A stretch of DNA of 64,000 nt from Closterium sp. Naga37s-1 (GCA_947471745.1 CANJKZ010001109.1:1364001-1428000); one strand, 5' to 3'. Shown: positions 31,701 through 42,809, counted from the first letter of the stretch. Program-made: numbers and translations. Notes: generated by a model from the sequence alone, not told the origin.

Positions 31701-34700
31701 CTGAGATCTACGCCACAGCCATGGCTGCACAGGAGCTACGCTGGCTCACCTACTTGCTGACCGACTTGGGATAGAGGCCTCATTCTCCTCTAGTTCTGTA
31801 CGTTGACAACAAGGCTGCCATTGCCTTGTGTCAGGACCACAGAACGAAGAATATCGCTCTGCGTTACTTCCTTGCTCGAGAGTTGCAGCAGCGTGGTCAG
31901 CTTCGTGTCGCTCACGTGCCCACCAGGGCCAACACGGCTGATGTGTTCACCAAGGCCCTTCCGGCTGGTGATCATCAGCGCTTCTGCATTGCTCTAGGCC
32001 TAGAGCCTATGTTTCCTCACTTGCTGTTGACTTTGGTTGTACTATGATCTATGCATATATACATGCATGTTTGCCCTTGCTAGGTAGTGATCACTGTACT
32101 GATGTTGTTGCATATGTACCTCTACATGTGAACTGGCCTTGTGGCCCTCTTGCTTGTGCTCGGAGTGTGTGGTGACGTTGTGATCCACCCTAAGCTTGCA
32201 TTGCTTTTCTTGACTGGTCTTGTGACCCCTTATTCTCCCCACTTTGCCTATGGGGGTGTGTCAAACTATATATATCATGCTAGTTTTTGTAGGCTGTAGT
32301 GGGGTAGCCAATGTGGGGTACAACCCCTTAGGGTTTTCACTTGTACCAAAACTTTCTCGTAATGCGTATCATTCCTCCTCTTAGTCTAACACTTCTTCCC
32401 CCCAAGATGCGGTTCGGAAACCAAGCCTGGTCCGCCCCTGGGTGGGACGCGTATACCACAGCCCCTGAGCTTGCTACCAGTGTCACCCTGTCCTCCCGTT
32501 TCGCCACCGGGCACGACCACGGTGTCGCCGTCTTACTCGTCCGCCCTCTCCCCGCCGCTATGAACCTCGACCGCGGCCTTGCCACCCTGCCCGCCTCCGT
32601 CGCCCGCCTCCCCAACCCACCTGCTGACGAGATTCTCCAGCTCGTCGTCCGCATCGTCCTCGTCGATGGTGTACACGGGTGGAGGGGGCAATTTCTTGGA
32701 AGCCTTGCCGCGTTTCTCCGTCTTGGGCTCGACCGCGGCCGCGCTCGGACCTGCAGAGGCGCTCGTGCTATGCCCATGATGTCATGTTGTTGTGGCATCA
32801 TGGGTGGGGGCGATCGCGGTGTGCGTGACCTCCGCCGCGGCTGCCGCCGCGGGCTGGACCTCACGCCTCGCAGCCTGCGAACCCGTTGTAGCCGGCCCCT
32901 CCCCCTCCTCCGCCTTCCCCTTGCCCTTGCCCACAGTAGCCGTCATTGTCGTGTTTGCCTGCGCAGGGCCTGGTGGTTTGGGCGCAGATTCTCCAGGGGG
33001 GATAGAGCGCGAGCTCGAACCCGGTTGAGCAGGCTGTGCTGCACCCCGCGATGCAGCGCCCCACTTCTGCTTCAGCATGTCCTGCACGCTCGGGTTGCGT
33101 ACCGCGGCCGTTGCCTGAGGACCTCTTTGCCTCTTCGCCCCCCGCTGGTTCTCCGCCTTCGCACCCGCTGCCCGGTTCCCATGCTCGGCATCTCCGGGCT
33201 CGGGATTCTCCGTCGCGGCTGGTTCTTCCTGTTATGTGATGCTATCATTTGCATTTACGTCTGTCTGCCTCCCATCATATGTTTGTGCATTGCATGCGTT
33301 GTGTGAGCGTGCGCAAGAATTGTGTTTTGTGTGGCTTGGATTTTCTGAGTGTGTGTGAATATCATTTGACCTGGGCAGATATCTGAAGTGACTTATCTGC
33401 TCAAGAGCTTTCCGACGAACCAAGAATGGTCGCGATCGGAGCAAGAACGACGAAGTTATGTTCGTTCAAAGTTTTGATTGGGATGCGACGACTTTGAGGA
33501 GTTGTGAAGTGACTCAAAATGGGGTACAGACTTTTGGGGGTTGAGAAATTCGTCCCCATCACTGTAGTTGATGCCAAGTTGTTGGGAGAAGCCAAACCTG
33601 GTTGGCAAGTGTGGCCAAGTTGAGTGAGGCGGATGGCATGGGTTCGGAAAGTGACAAAGGTCAAAGTTGGGGTGCCTATAGGGAGGGAAATTGTGTGGTA
33701 TGGGGTTTCCTTGGTTGGAGACTCTCTTGGGACCTTCTCTCTCATCCTCCTCTTCCTTCTTACCTGGTTCTTGCTACTCCAACCTTCTTGTGTGAACTTG
33801 GGAGACAATTATGATTGAGTTAAGTTTCCATGGCAGCATACCCCCCAGTGCGCCGAAATTTATAAGTCCAGTTATAGTTCACCTCGTGGTATGATTCAAC
33901 TTGCGAATTGTAGCTAATGTCTAGGGCTACAACATATTCGAAATTGGTGAAGTTTAAACGGTGCGTTTTTTGTCGACGTCGTTTCTTGTGAACTCGACAT
34001 TTCTGTCCATAAATTAGGTCCAACGATTTTGTGATATTTCGGCCCCTAATCTTCCTAGACTCCGTCCTTAGTCTCTAACACTTCCGTGTCCGTGCGCGGC
34101 GGCGGGCTACCGGAAACGAGGGTGATGAGCATGTGCAGAGCGTTTGTGACACCGCTGGTGGTGATGGGCCGCTCTGCTGTCGCGGAGACCGCGGTCGACA
34201 TGTTGTCGATCTTCCTCGAGACCTCGTCTGTCAGCTTCTTCTGAGCGCCTTTCATGGAGTCGACCACCACCCCCTGCAGCTGTCCCAACCTCGCATTAAT
34301 GCGACCCAGAACCAACGCCTCCTAGTTCCGCGTATCGCAAAGGGCCGCCCTTTTTACCGCGATCGCCTTCGCCTCCTTCTCTAAGACCAGAACCGCCTTA
34401 GCAACGGCGGACGCGAGCTCCTCGTAGCTAACGACCGCGACACCACCCACCCGAGACTCCGGGCGTTTCTTCAGCCGTGTGATCTGTTCCGCCTGTGCTG
34501 CAAGCTTGCAGTCGAGTTGCATGATCTCCTCGGCCAGCTTATGCGATGGCAACGTGGCCAGGTATTGGAATTCCCGCTAACCACGCACGAGACTCTCGCT
34601 CCCAACCTCACCACTGGGGCCCGCACTCCCATATCCGGGGGCCAACTGCTGCGCGAGACGCCTGATGCTCTTCCCGGAGGTTGTGGGCCTGCTGGCAGCC

Positions 34701-36342
34701 ACGGCCGCGACCTCGAGAGCCTCCGCCTCCTCCTCACTCGACTCTTCCCCCACACGCCCCCAAGTGCGATGAGCTTCATCCTGTGGTTTACCCTTACCCG
34801 CGGTATCCTCGGCCCCATCATCTTCAACGCGGTCATCCCCAGGTGCCGGGTGGTACGTCCCCTCCTGTGTAGCTCCGCGGTTCGCGGCTTCAGCGCCACC
34901 AGTGAGAGCGAGAACACCATGATCTGCGATCTGCGAACCCGTTGCCACCTTCTGCACCTTCAACGCTTCATTGCCGACTGCCTTACCGTCGTGCTTGGGA
35001 CGCGTCATATCCACGCTCAAGTTGAACGCGAGCTCTTTTGCGGTGCGGAACGCCTCCTGCCACAGTGCATTCACAATCTTGGCATTAGGCCTCGGGTATT
35101 GCGGCCCAGATCCTTTGGAAGCCACCTCGTCCAGCTGGGTAATGATCTTGTCAAACACGAACAGACAAGCGAGGTTGCCGCAAGAGCCCTTCCCTGACGC
35201 CGCGTCCTGAAAAAAAAAAAAAAAAAAAAAAAAAAACATGTATGTGTTAGCACGGGGGAAAATATTCGCGGTCATCACGAACGCGTACAACACAATGACA
35301 TACCAGATCGACCAGACGAGTAGGATCCTTAAGCTGGCGGGACCGGGTGCACTGAATGGATCCACGCGCGAAATTTGCGTCAACGCGACCATGAAACCAC
35401 CTGCCCAGTTGTACAGACATAGCCACCGCGAACGTACAATTATCGTGAATAAATGGAGCGGAACTGAGCATGGTAATTAACATATACCTAACGCGATACT
35501 TACTCTACAATCGCTTCCGCCGCGGTGATGTGTTCCGCACCACCAGGGGGGATAGCAACGCGAACGAACCGCGTGTGACGGGGGGAGAGGGTGCAAGCAT
35601 GAGGGCACATGAGAATTAGCACATGCACACAACCCAACATAGACGGAACAAACTGCACGAACAAACCACCCACAACCAACGATCACGGGCTGACCCTGTG
35701 CCAACTTTTGAGACGATAGCACGCTCGCGTTCGAGCTCTTCTTGTTTATCAAGTTCCTGCACGGCGCAGTGATGACCGCGTTAATCCATGTAATGAGTGC
35801 AGCCCTATGTTAATACGCACAGTGAATACTCACTCAGACCAGATGCAGAACGCAACCGTACTGCACTCCATCACACCGGCAAAGGCGTCGACTGCGTCAT
35901 CGCGACCCGCGATAATATCCGCGACAACGTTGCTTGTCACGATGAGAACGCGCTCCTCCACCTCCTGAGCCAGAAACCTCCCGCTAATCGCGCTGAGGTG
36001 TAAGGGGTGATCTTAGCTAAAACGTTGAATGCACCGCGGGCGTACTATGCGAGCAGCGGTGCCAATTAGTTACAACAATACTGCTGACATGTCGCGATCA
36101 GCATATGGAAAACACATCGCGACCACAAACTACGCGTGCCTACAGGACTTACGATATGGTTCGACGATATCTCACCTAGCGACAAAGTCGAAGAATCGTG
36201 CCGTGAACGGATGATTCTCATCGCCAAGTAGCTTCCTCTGGTCGGGGGCAAGCTCTACGGTGGCTCCTGCAACAAAGGTGATAGCCGGATAGGAGGCGGC
36301 CTCCTTCGACCCTACTCTCAGCACCTTTAATTCGCGAGCCAT
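24160..36342 (-). CDS. Unknown multi-exon gene of giant element, split by copia-1
   Basis: I do not recognise the family. Supported exons in order on the minus strand: 36342-36176 (MARELKVLRVGSKEAASYPA..., donor GTGAGA), about 35995-35838 (SAISGRFLAQEVEERVLIVT..., phase-matched, donor GTGAGT), a short exon near 35758, and 35207-34055 after a long T-tract acceptor. That exon encodes LACLFVFDKIITQLDEVASK, a disordered acidic part and a coiled coil with ARLGQLQGVVVDSMKGAQKK. Then comes a low-complexity exon of about 33240-32397. The reading frame runs on after the copia at 25053 (KRWLGHGVREDLQYKTAVAT... SPKQFRGWAADLSAA), then an intron, then 24733 leftward (TNEIAWAAVVGKEAATEEPD), with a likely end at 24160. 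In-frame stops (for example in RG*RE near 34579 and RN*EA near 34324) and a C-terminal frame change mean this copy is probably inactive. Confidence 0.5.
25059..25191 (+). repeat. copia-1 5' LTR
   Basis: TGTCAAACTATATATATTAT ... CTTAGTCTAACA; contains a TATA-like stretch near its start. Confidence 0.95.
25192..25204 (+). other. copia-1 primer binding site
   Basis: TGGTATTAAGAGC, matching the TGGTATCAGAGC complement of plant initiator-Met tRNA 3' ends except at one or two bases. Confidence 0.8.
25205..26176 (+). repeat. copia-1 leader with GCGCGTCCCGTC and CTGCTCCTCCTTGCTG repeats
   Basis: Untranslated leader. 25255-25380 repeats CTAGGCGCGTCCCGTC. 25390-25520 repeats AGCCCGTACAGCCCACGC-like units. 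25625-25870 is a CTGCTCCTCCTTGCTGCAG/GCT array. Frames here (poly-Leu, Cys/Ser) are repeat artefacts. Confidence 0.7.
26177..32047 (+). pseudogene. copia-1 gag-pol, frameshifted and stop-ridden
   Basis: Gag starts at 26177 (MATLRVLSFDAEG) and shifts frame at an A-run near 26580. A Gly-rich linker (26935-27150) comes before CYLCVPPDPG and the protease motif LDSGAS (about 27617). Then come the GAG-pre-integrase HHRLG box (28049), integrase LHLDVWG (28250) and LHSDRGGEF (28453), an Ala/Gly/Leu linker (29090-30300), RT from 30640 with ILVYVDDLVF (31065), and RNase H-like sequence with YVDNKAAIALC (31800) to TGA 32045. At least six internal TAGs fall where copia-2 has Gln or Trp. Not functional. 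Confidence 0.9.
32259..32391 (+). repeat. copia-1 3' LTR
   Basis: Same 133-bp sequence with about five differences; preceded by the polypurine stretch TATGGGGGTG. Confidence 0.95.
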
Positions 36343-38264
36343 TACTGGTACCACCAATCGAGTGCGAGTAGAGGGGCGGGGTATCTATGAGGAACAGCCG
36401 GCAAGAAGTTCTCGCAACAAGAACGACTTCAGAATTAGTATCAGCGCGAACACGGACATGACGGATCGAAGCTTTCTCTAGGCGCTGCACTAACGCTGGG
36501 TAATTCAGGAGAGCAGAATGGAAATAGATGAAGAAGAGAAGATGGAGGAAGAAAATGAGCACCCGAAACCCTCATCGGGAACCTAAGAGGTGGACGAGGG
36601 GACATCAAGAGGGGGTACTCGCGGTCTAACTGCGCGTGCATGTGAGCCCGCGCACCGCTTCGGACATGTCAAGGGGGGAGGTTCCGCCGCATGCACGTGT
36701 GTGTAACCACGTCCGCCACGTAGCACTCCATCCGCGAGAACCATTTGGGGGGTGGTTACCACCACTCGCGGAGAGAATGCCTCGTCGCGTCCACCATAAT
36801 CCGATGTAACGATCCAACACACCTAACCTGGTCACCCGAATAAAACTACACTCTACAGTAAGAATATATTACTCTACAATAAGAATATATTACAACGCAC
36901 ACAGTTAAAACACATGCAATGGCGTACTGTACTGTGGGAAAACGAGAACGAGCATGCGAGGGAAAAATGAATTCGGCGCGCGCTTGTGACTCGTCGCACC
37001 CTGGAAGCGAGTGGGGCGTCTTTCCGCGAGGCTCGTGCGACAATTCCAACGCACGCTGGATGCGAAAGGGAAGTTTTGTTTTCGCGAGGCTCGTGCGAGG
37101 ATTCCAACGCTAAAAACGACTACGATTGGCCAGCTCCGTTTCGGGCCCCCCGGAGTTCGCTTCGCACGCGCGGATTGGCGAGCGAAGGGTCTCGCGAGGG
37201 GCCTCCGAAACACACGAAACCAAAAGTGGCCCCCAATTGGACGTGTCCGTTTCGGCGCGCTCGGGGTTCGGTCCTCGCCCTCGGATTGGAGATCGAGGGT
37301 TTTCGAGAACCAGGGCTGGGCCCGGGGGGGCACGGGACGTGGGACCAAGCAGCGTGGCGCTGGCGTGGCCCGGGCTCGGCGCGGGACCACCCCGCCAGCT
37401 GACTCCGCCGCCCATATCTCGCTAGGGACTTGCAGTCAGGCGGGGCACTCCCGCTCGTGTGCGTTTCGCAGCTGGGGGCCGCGACACCCCTTGCATCCGC
37501 GTGCCGCCCTAGTGGAAACTCAAACCCACCAAGAGGGGGACCTGGTGAATCGAAAGCCACCAGGGCCCGGATGGACTGTAAAATTCCTCCCACGGTAGGA
37601 GAAAATGGGCGGGAAAGGGTATACGACTCCATGCGACTGTTGCGACCCCCGTGCGATGAGGTTGAATTCCCGCCAGCGCGAACGACCCCCCTGCGATGAC
37701 ACAAGTTTCCCGCCCACGCGAACGACCCCCCCCCCAGGAATGAGATGACTTTTGCGCCCACGCGAGAATACGAGGCGGGAAGTTTGACCAGGGTTCCTGA
37801 CTCCACAGCGTGCCCGAACAGTAACTGCAGATGAATGATTACCAAGTGTATGGGGCAAAACTTCACACGGTGTGGGAATGGTTGTGACACCTGCTTTTCA
37901 ACCAAGCCACTTCATTCGGTTTTTATGCGGTTTAGAAGTATTGTTTTGCAGCCCGGCGGAAGTGTACAAATCAGTGTTGCTGGCATGCCATTACCATTCG
38001 AAACACATCACAAGGGTTGTAACCGAAATGAACCACGCGGTAGAAATTTCAGCTAAAAAATCGGTTTGCGGCTCATTTTCCGCACGCAGACCGTGGAAAC
38101 TCGTTCCACTTCAATCGACCGTTGAGGTTCATATGTTTCACTTCTTCTCGCCATTTCTGTTGCAGGCAATGACCTGGCACCAATAGTTACATTGCAGTCG
38201 CGTTTTTCCCTTGAAATTTGTCCTTTTTGTGCGACAGCCCAATCCCAACAATGGTGGGAGACTA
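36343..38264. other. Right subterminal region of giant element
   Basis: No gene supported; long frames here are GC-rich shadows. 36851-36900 holds a 21-base direct repeat (ACTCTACARTAAGAATATAT units). 37010-37110 repeats TTCCGCGAGGCTCGTGCGA and TTCGCGAGGCTCGTGCGA about 65 bp apart. 37660-37750 repeats GCGAACGACCCCCCTGCGAT. Confidence 0.45.
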
Positions 38265-38280
38265 GCTATCGAACAGGGCC
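38265..38280 (-). repeat. Right terminal inverted repeat of giant element
   Basis: Exact complement of the left end; followed by ATT. Confidence 0.7.
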
Positions 38281-38283
38281 ATT

Positions 38284-38531
38284 ATTATATCATCCCGAGC
38301 CGCCATGTTGGACTTGGGATGGAATGGAAGATAAATTGGAACAAATTCGCCCATTGGATCATCAGCTACTCCCAGTCGCACTAGTCCTTGGTCGTTGTAG
38401 CCACTAATTGCCCTGAAATCTCATCCTCGCGGTCCTAGTTTTCTAGTATCCTACCTTACACTTCTATAAGCCCCTCTGTCGGAAGAACGGTATCAGCAAC
38501 ACCAGCATCCGACTGTGCCCGTCTCACTACG
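38284..38531 (+). promoter_or_regulatory. Conserved upstream block of orphan gene A
   Basis: Aligns with 50371-50622 upstream of gene B: GGATGGAATGGAAGATAAATTG, CATCAG, CACCAGCATCCGAC and ACGATGGCG are shared. Such conservation between otherwise diverged paralogs suggests promoter and 5' leader. Confidence 0.6.
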
Positions 38532-39685
38532 ATGGCGAATAACAAGACTCTTGTGGCGCTCTTCATTTCGTTCACTATTATCGGTACGCACCGCAAAAAA
38601 AAAAATGTCGAGCCGTTCGAAACGCGCTGCAGAAAATAATGATTGATCATACTAGCTACACCTGCGCGACCATGTCGCCACGTTCTGATATCGCAGCATG
38701 CAGCCTCCAGTCTATGGCGGCCGGCGACACACTGCTCAACCAAGTTTCGTCCCATATCAAATCTACTTCTGATACAAGTACCACTACCACCACTACCACT
38801 AGTAGTTCTGCTGATAACATCGCTAATGTCCCCGTTAATGACTACCCTGATCCTTCCGCGGTTAACTCTAATGACTCCGTTAAAGACACCATTGGTGACA
38901 CCACCGATGACACAACAAGTGACACCACCGATGACACCACCGATGACATCCCTGACATCCCCGATAACACCACCGATGATGATCGAGATTATTACTATGG
39001 TGAAGATGTAGAAGTATCCACCATGGTGATCGTCGGCGGCTCGTCCTACACGTTCAGTGTCCTCGTGCTTTGCGTGGACCTCAAGCTGCCTAACAACAGG
39101 CACGCCGCAAAAGCGAAGCAGCAGAGCACCCGTCCACGGAACGGCAATGCCGCGAAGAAGGCGGGCGGTGGCAGGGGCAGGGGCAGTTTGAGAATGGACG
39201 CGAGTGCGACCGCCGCATGCAAGGATGTTTACTTCTATTCCGAAGTTGAATGCGACAGCAGCGTCGTTGCCAAACTGTCCCAGCCCAAAGCCAATCCTCT
39301 GCGCAAATTCTTCTGCCTCCCCAACTCCACGTGAGCCCTGCTGCTCCATGCTGCTTCGCGTTGCTCCCTGCTCCCCCCTGCTACTCTCTTCTTCTCTCTG
39401 TTACTGCGTGCTGCTCCCTGCTCCTTCCTGCTGATCGCTTCTGCCTGCTCCCTGATGCTCCATTGTTCTTACGATAGCGGCGCGTGTCAACTATTATCAT
39501 TCATGAAGCGGAATCTGGCTCTAGCTCATCCCCATCTTGCTCTTATTCTTCTCCCCTTCCCCATTGGCAGCACCAAGATGATTCCCAATAATGTCAAGTC
39601 AGTCTCTTGCCCTCTCGGTTTGACTCGCAGTGAGTATTACCAGTCACTCGACGAAGATTCTCTCTCGAATGGTCCTTCGTATTAA
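38532..39685 (+). CDS. Orphan secreted-type protein A, three exons
   Basis: Exons 38532-38583, 38697-39330 and 39571-39685 (266 residues) have AG/GT borders, consistent phase and stop TAA at 39683. The first exon encodes MANNKTLVALFISFTII, a signal-peptide-like hydrophobic start. Next is a Thr/Ser-rich stretch, then acidic DTTDD repeats, and a basic C-terminal domain with GGSSYTFSVLVLCVDLKL, KDVYFYSEVECD and KANPLRKFFCLPN. The exon model is supported by paralog B, which has equivalent donors (GTACGC/GTAAGA and GTGAGC/GTAAGC) and an aligned third exon (TTKMIPNNVKSV against TTKKIPKTAKSV). I do not recognise the family. Conserved Cys and a basic surface would suit an extracellular or wall protein, but that is only a guess. 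Confidence 0.65.
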
Positions 39686-39715
39686 TAGCAGCAACAAGGC
39701 ATCATCTCGACAGGG

Positions 39716-39716
<1 letters not shown>

Positions 39717-39806
<90 letters not shown>
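39717..39806. repeat. (CT)n microsatellite
   Basis: About 44 CT units, followed by CTCCCTCC-type degenerate sequence to 39905. Confidence 0.95.
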
Positions 39807-39809
<3 letters not shown>

Positions 39810-39905
39810 CCTCCCTCCTTCTCCCTCTCCCTCTCCCTCCCTCACTCTCTCCACTCTCCCTCTCCCCTCTCCCTCTCTTCACCCGCTCTCTCTCTTTCCC
39901 CCACT

Positions 39906-41071
39906 CTCTTTCGCCAGATGCATACTACATATATCTCTATCAAATGCGCACACCTTGCACATTTGCACTGTTTGCATGCATCCGAAATCACCCTTTACAC
40001 CATTGTGCTTGTCTCCTCCTCGAACCTGATAGTGCAGAAAATTGACGAAGAGAACAACTGCCCAATTTTGCGATTCACCGCAGTGGTATTGCCACCTCTT
40101 GTGTGTACCCTCTACTATCCCATCTATCGCCATTGTCCTAGTTACCTCTTCTAGTGGGCTCTTGTTGGGTGGGTTCTTTCCTCTTATTTGTATAACATCT
40201 GTTGAATATATACGGCTGGGTTCCAAACACTTCCACGCCTGTGCGTCGAGGTGTGATGGTGGCCATAAGCATCTGTCGAGAATAGGCATGTGGTAGTCGT
40301 CGGTCTCCTGCAGGCAAATGTTACGATAGGTAATTAAATTAATACAATATTCATGTACGTATTAGTGCCTAGCTAGGTAGGAACCTCGGGCGCGCGAGGT
40401 TGGGTGCAGGTTGGGCAAGGGAAGACCGAAGGCGACGCGAGGCAGCCTCGGCACCGTAGATGTCGGTCAAACGTACGAATCCGAAAGTGGGGGTTACAAC
40501 TATACATATAAAATATATTTATAGATACATATGAATATATGTTAACTCCAAGTACTATGCGGAAGCGTTTAAAACTGAACCACGAACTCAAACTTGGCAA
40601 CACTTAACTTCACTTTGAACCCTCCGAGTGTGACAGCTTGTCACCTCATAGCCAAGGGTATAACAGATACAAAGTGAGTAGTTATGCCTTGCTTGATTTG
40701 TGGAGTGAGGAATCTGGTCGAGCAGCGTTTCGGCAGCACCACGTTACGTTTCTACTCTCGTCAATACGTAGTAGTAGAATTCTGAGCCTTGAAAAGCATA
40801 ATAGCATTGATTCATTTGAAGCAAATACAAGCACACATTTATATAAAGTCCTAAACACACAAAGGAAAACATAAAGCAGTTGCTTAACTGGAATCCAGGC
40901 CTTCGCTTTGCTGTAATAGAAAACGGTTGTGAAACTGCTAAAGAATTTGGCTCAATCTGCCTCATTAGAATTAACTGTAATCCACTTGAATTGAAACCAA
41001 AGTCCCCTGCTGATTCACGTCATGAACTTACGCGAGTTCTCATGAGGAATCATGGATACTCGTGTGAGGAA
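39906..41071. other. AT-rich intergenic region
   Basis: No gene supported. Sequence is unique-looking apart from a short GC patch at 40384-40460. Confidence 0.5.
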
Positions 41072-41472
41072 CCGTTTTCCAGTTATAAAACGGATTTTAC
41101 CGTTGATAAAACGGTATTTACCGTTTTGTACCTGCGTCGAAATGATCACGCTAAGCAGCGTGACTTTCGCGCGAAGCTCGCTGTTTCCAAGTCAGCGCGG
41201 GATACGGTTGGTCAACCGTAATCCCGTGGCACCCCCGGTCAAGCGAGAAAAGCCGATCGCTGACGCGATCATGCTTTGTCTTGCGTGGGACAGGGCATTA
41301 AATTGCCCTGTCTTGTTGCGATCGTGCAACTGTGCACGGTCGCAACAGTTGCGACACACGCGCGGGCCCTGAGGGGCCACACGCGCATGTCAGGACCCCA
41401 CACGCGGGTCCTGACTTTCGCGTACTTTTTGACCAGCGCGAAATTGGTCAAAGGGTCCGAGTCAAAGACTCG
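41072..41472. repeat. Chain of ten consecutive perfect or near-perfect hairpins
   Basis: Arms (start-end): 41072-41093 CCGTTTT; 41108-41127 AAAACGGTA; 41147-41162 CACGCT; 41203-41220 TACGGTTG; 41255-41270 GATCGC; 41289-41312 GACAGGGCA; 41317-41344 TGCGAYCGTGCA; 41389-41415 GTCAGGACCC; 41428-41452 TTTGACCA; 41458-41472 CGAGTC. Each arm is followed, after 2-9 bases, by its complement. The stems differ in sequence, so this is not a simple tandem repeat. Confidence 0.85.
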
Positions 41473-41504
41473 AGCCCAGCACCCCCCGACACACTCGACA
41501 CTCG

Positions 41505-41652
41505 CCATGAGTGCTCATGAAAACTCGTGAGCTTTCATGAGCTTTCATGACGCTCGTAACTATCATGAACGCTCACAGTTGTTCATGAGAATTAGCGAAC
41601 AAACATGAGTCGTCATGAGAACTCATGACTCGTTATGATCCGTCATGACTTG
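41505..41652. repeat. TCATGA/CTCATGA motif cluster
   Basis: About a dozen CATGA or TCATGA cores (CCATGAGTGCTCATGA, TTTCATGAGC twice, ATCATGAACG, GTTCATGAGA, GTCATGAGAACTCATGAC, CGTCATGAC) at 10-20 base spacing, with many imperfect palindromes. Directly follows the hairpin chain. Confidence 0.75.
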
Positions 41653-42576
41653 TCGTGTGCCTACAACAAAAACACATGAAACAGAATGCAGAAACAAATG
41701 CGCACAGAACACACACAAAATGCGGGGCTTCATGCAGGCGGCTGGTTGACGTGCAAAATTAAGATTTGCACCCAAAAATATACCCTCCTGACAAATATTT
41801 CATTTTATTTTTTACAGGGAGAGGGACGACGCCGAGGTGGAGGGTGGGGCGCTCTGGGTGGAGGTCCCGTACATGGTGGATGCACAAGATTTTGATGAGG
41901 GGGGGGGGGGGGGGAAATGGGGTGCGGAATGGGGAGTCTTGATTGGTTGTCTTGATGGGGTAATTTTTATGTGTGTTGGCCATAGAAATGCCTTTCAAAA
42001 TCGGGTACGAAACTAGGAGAGTCGCCTAAAACAAACATCGGATGCAACATTTCGTTATTACTGAGGATGTATTATAGGATATAATATTTTCATTTTTTTT
42101 TTTCTGTCTGCACTAGCCGGTGAAGTTGGTACACAAAATGCCATCTCCCTCTTGTTTCTGGTTCCCACCATGCCTGTTGACTTGTGTTTTCGCAAATGGT
42201 TTTCGCCTTGTTCCTGCTTTCGGGAACCACCCGACCCAAACCCCGAAATGGAGAAAACCCAAACAAGGATGCCCGCGCGTTGACTTGGTTTGATTACTTC
42301 GCGTTTGATAAATTTGTTGAGTCAGCAAATCAACCGCTAGGGACGCCTCACCACCACACCAATATTACTTCTAACCGATGAGCGCTCCAATGAGCGCACT
42401 AGCAAGAGCTCTGGTCGCGAACTAATTATTTCCAAGGAGCATTCGCCTGCTCAGCAAAATGAAGGTTGCATTTTGGAAGTTCTGGTCGTAAACCAATGAC
42501 AGAGCACTAATGAACGCGTTCGTCTGATTCGCTTGACCACCTGGCGCCCGCCCGACCGCTGGTCACTCAGCAGCAG
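41653..42576. other. Intergenic; left flank of gene B upstream region
   Basis: No gene supported. A 16-base G-run is at 41900-41915. About 42390-42576 matches 18150-18346, upstream of gene A. Confidence 0.5.
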
Positions 42577-42809
42577 CCATCAAGATTGAGAAATGATCAG
42601 ATTGGGGCCCCGAAGTTCTAGGAATAGAGCCAACTTGGGGCCTCGTGTGTCGCGATGTTTCGAACCTGGTCCGGACCTGTCTCTAACCAATTTCAGGCCT
42701 CACCCACGCGCTCCATCAGACCTGACCACACGAGGTGACGGATTTCTGAACGGACAAGCTGGCAAAAAATATAAGCCCCATACGGGCATGCATCCGGTCA
42801 GGGAGGCAT

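Larger units (their letters stand above)
25059..32391 (+). mobile_element. Ty1/copia retrotransposon copia-1, complete but decayed
   Basis: 133-bp LTRs (TG...CA), 5-bp target duplication CTTCT at 25054-25058 and 32392-32396, primer site next to the 5' LTR, and gag-pol in copia order (protease, integrase, RT, RNase H). The two LTRs differ at about five positions, so it is older than copia-2. Inserted inside the minus-strand gene of the giant element. Confidence 0.95.
18350..38280. mobile_element. Candidate giant TIR transposon, 19.9 kb
   Basis: Ends are perfect 16-bp inverted repeats, GGCCCTGTTCGATAGC at 18350-18365 and its complement at 38265-38280, flanked by ATT at 18347-18349 and 38281-38283. 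The insertion reading has independent support. Joining the flanks gives GAGTGCATT next to the CCGAGCCGCCATG block, the same order seen uninterrupted upstream of paralog B (50376-50396). Inside are a tyrosine-recombinase-like gene (+), a convergent multi-exon gene (-) and a nested copia, which leaves 12.6 kb of element. The GCGA/CGCG-rich wording is uniform across both halves and unlike the flanks. TIR plus target duplication is not the known style of tyrosine-recombinase transposons, so which enzyme moved it is unclear. Confidence 0.65.

Noticed and set aside
18350..38280. DIRS or Ngaro retrotransposon explanation for the tyrosine-recombinase-like gene
   Set aside because: No reverse transcriptase belongs to the element; the only RT inside is from the separate copia-1 with its own LTRs and target site.
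38456..39349. 297-codon minus-strand frame over gene A
   Set aside because: Shadow of gene A. The + strand has splice sites, a promoter and a third exon conserved in paralog B.
40319..40672. Possible solo LTR beginning TGTTACGATA and ending TATAACA
   Set aside because: The flanking five bases do not match and no second copy is in the window.
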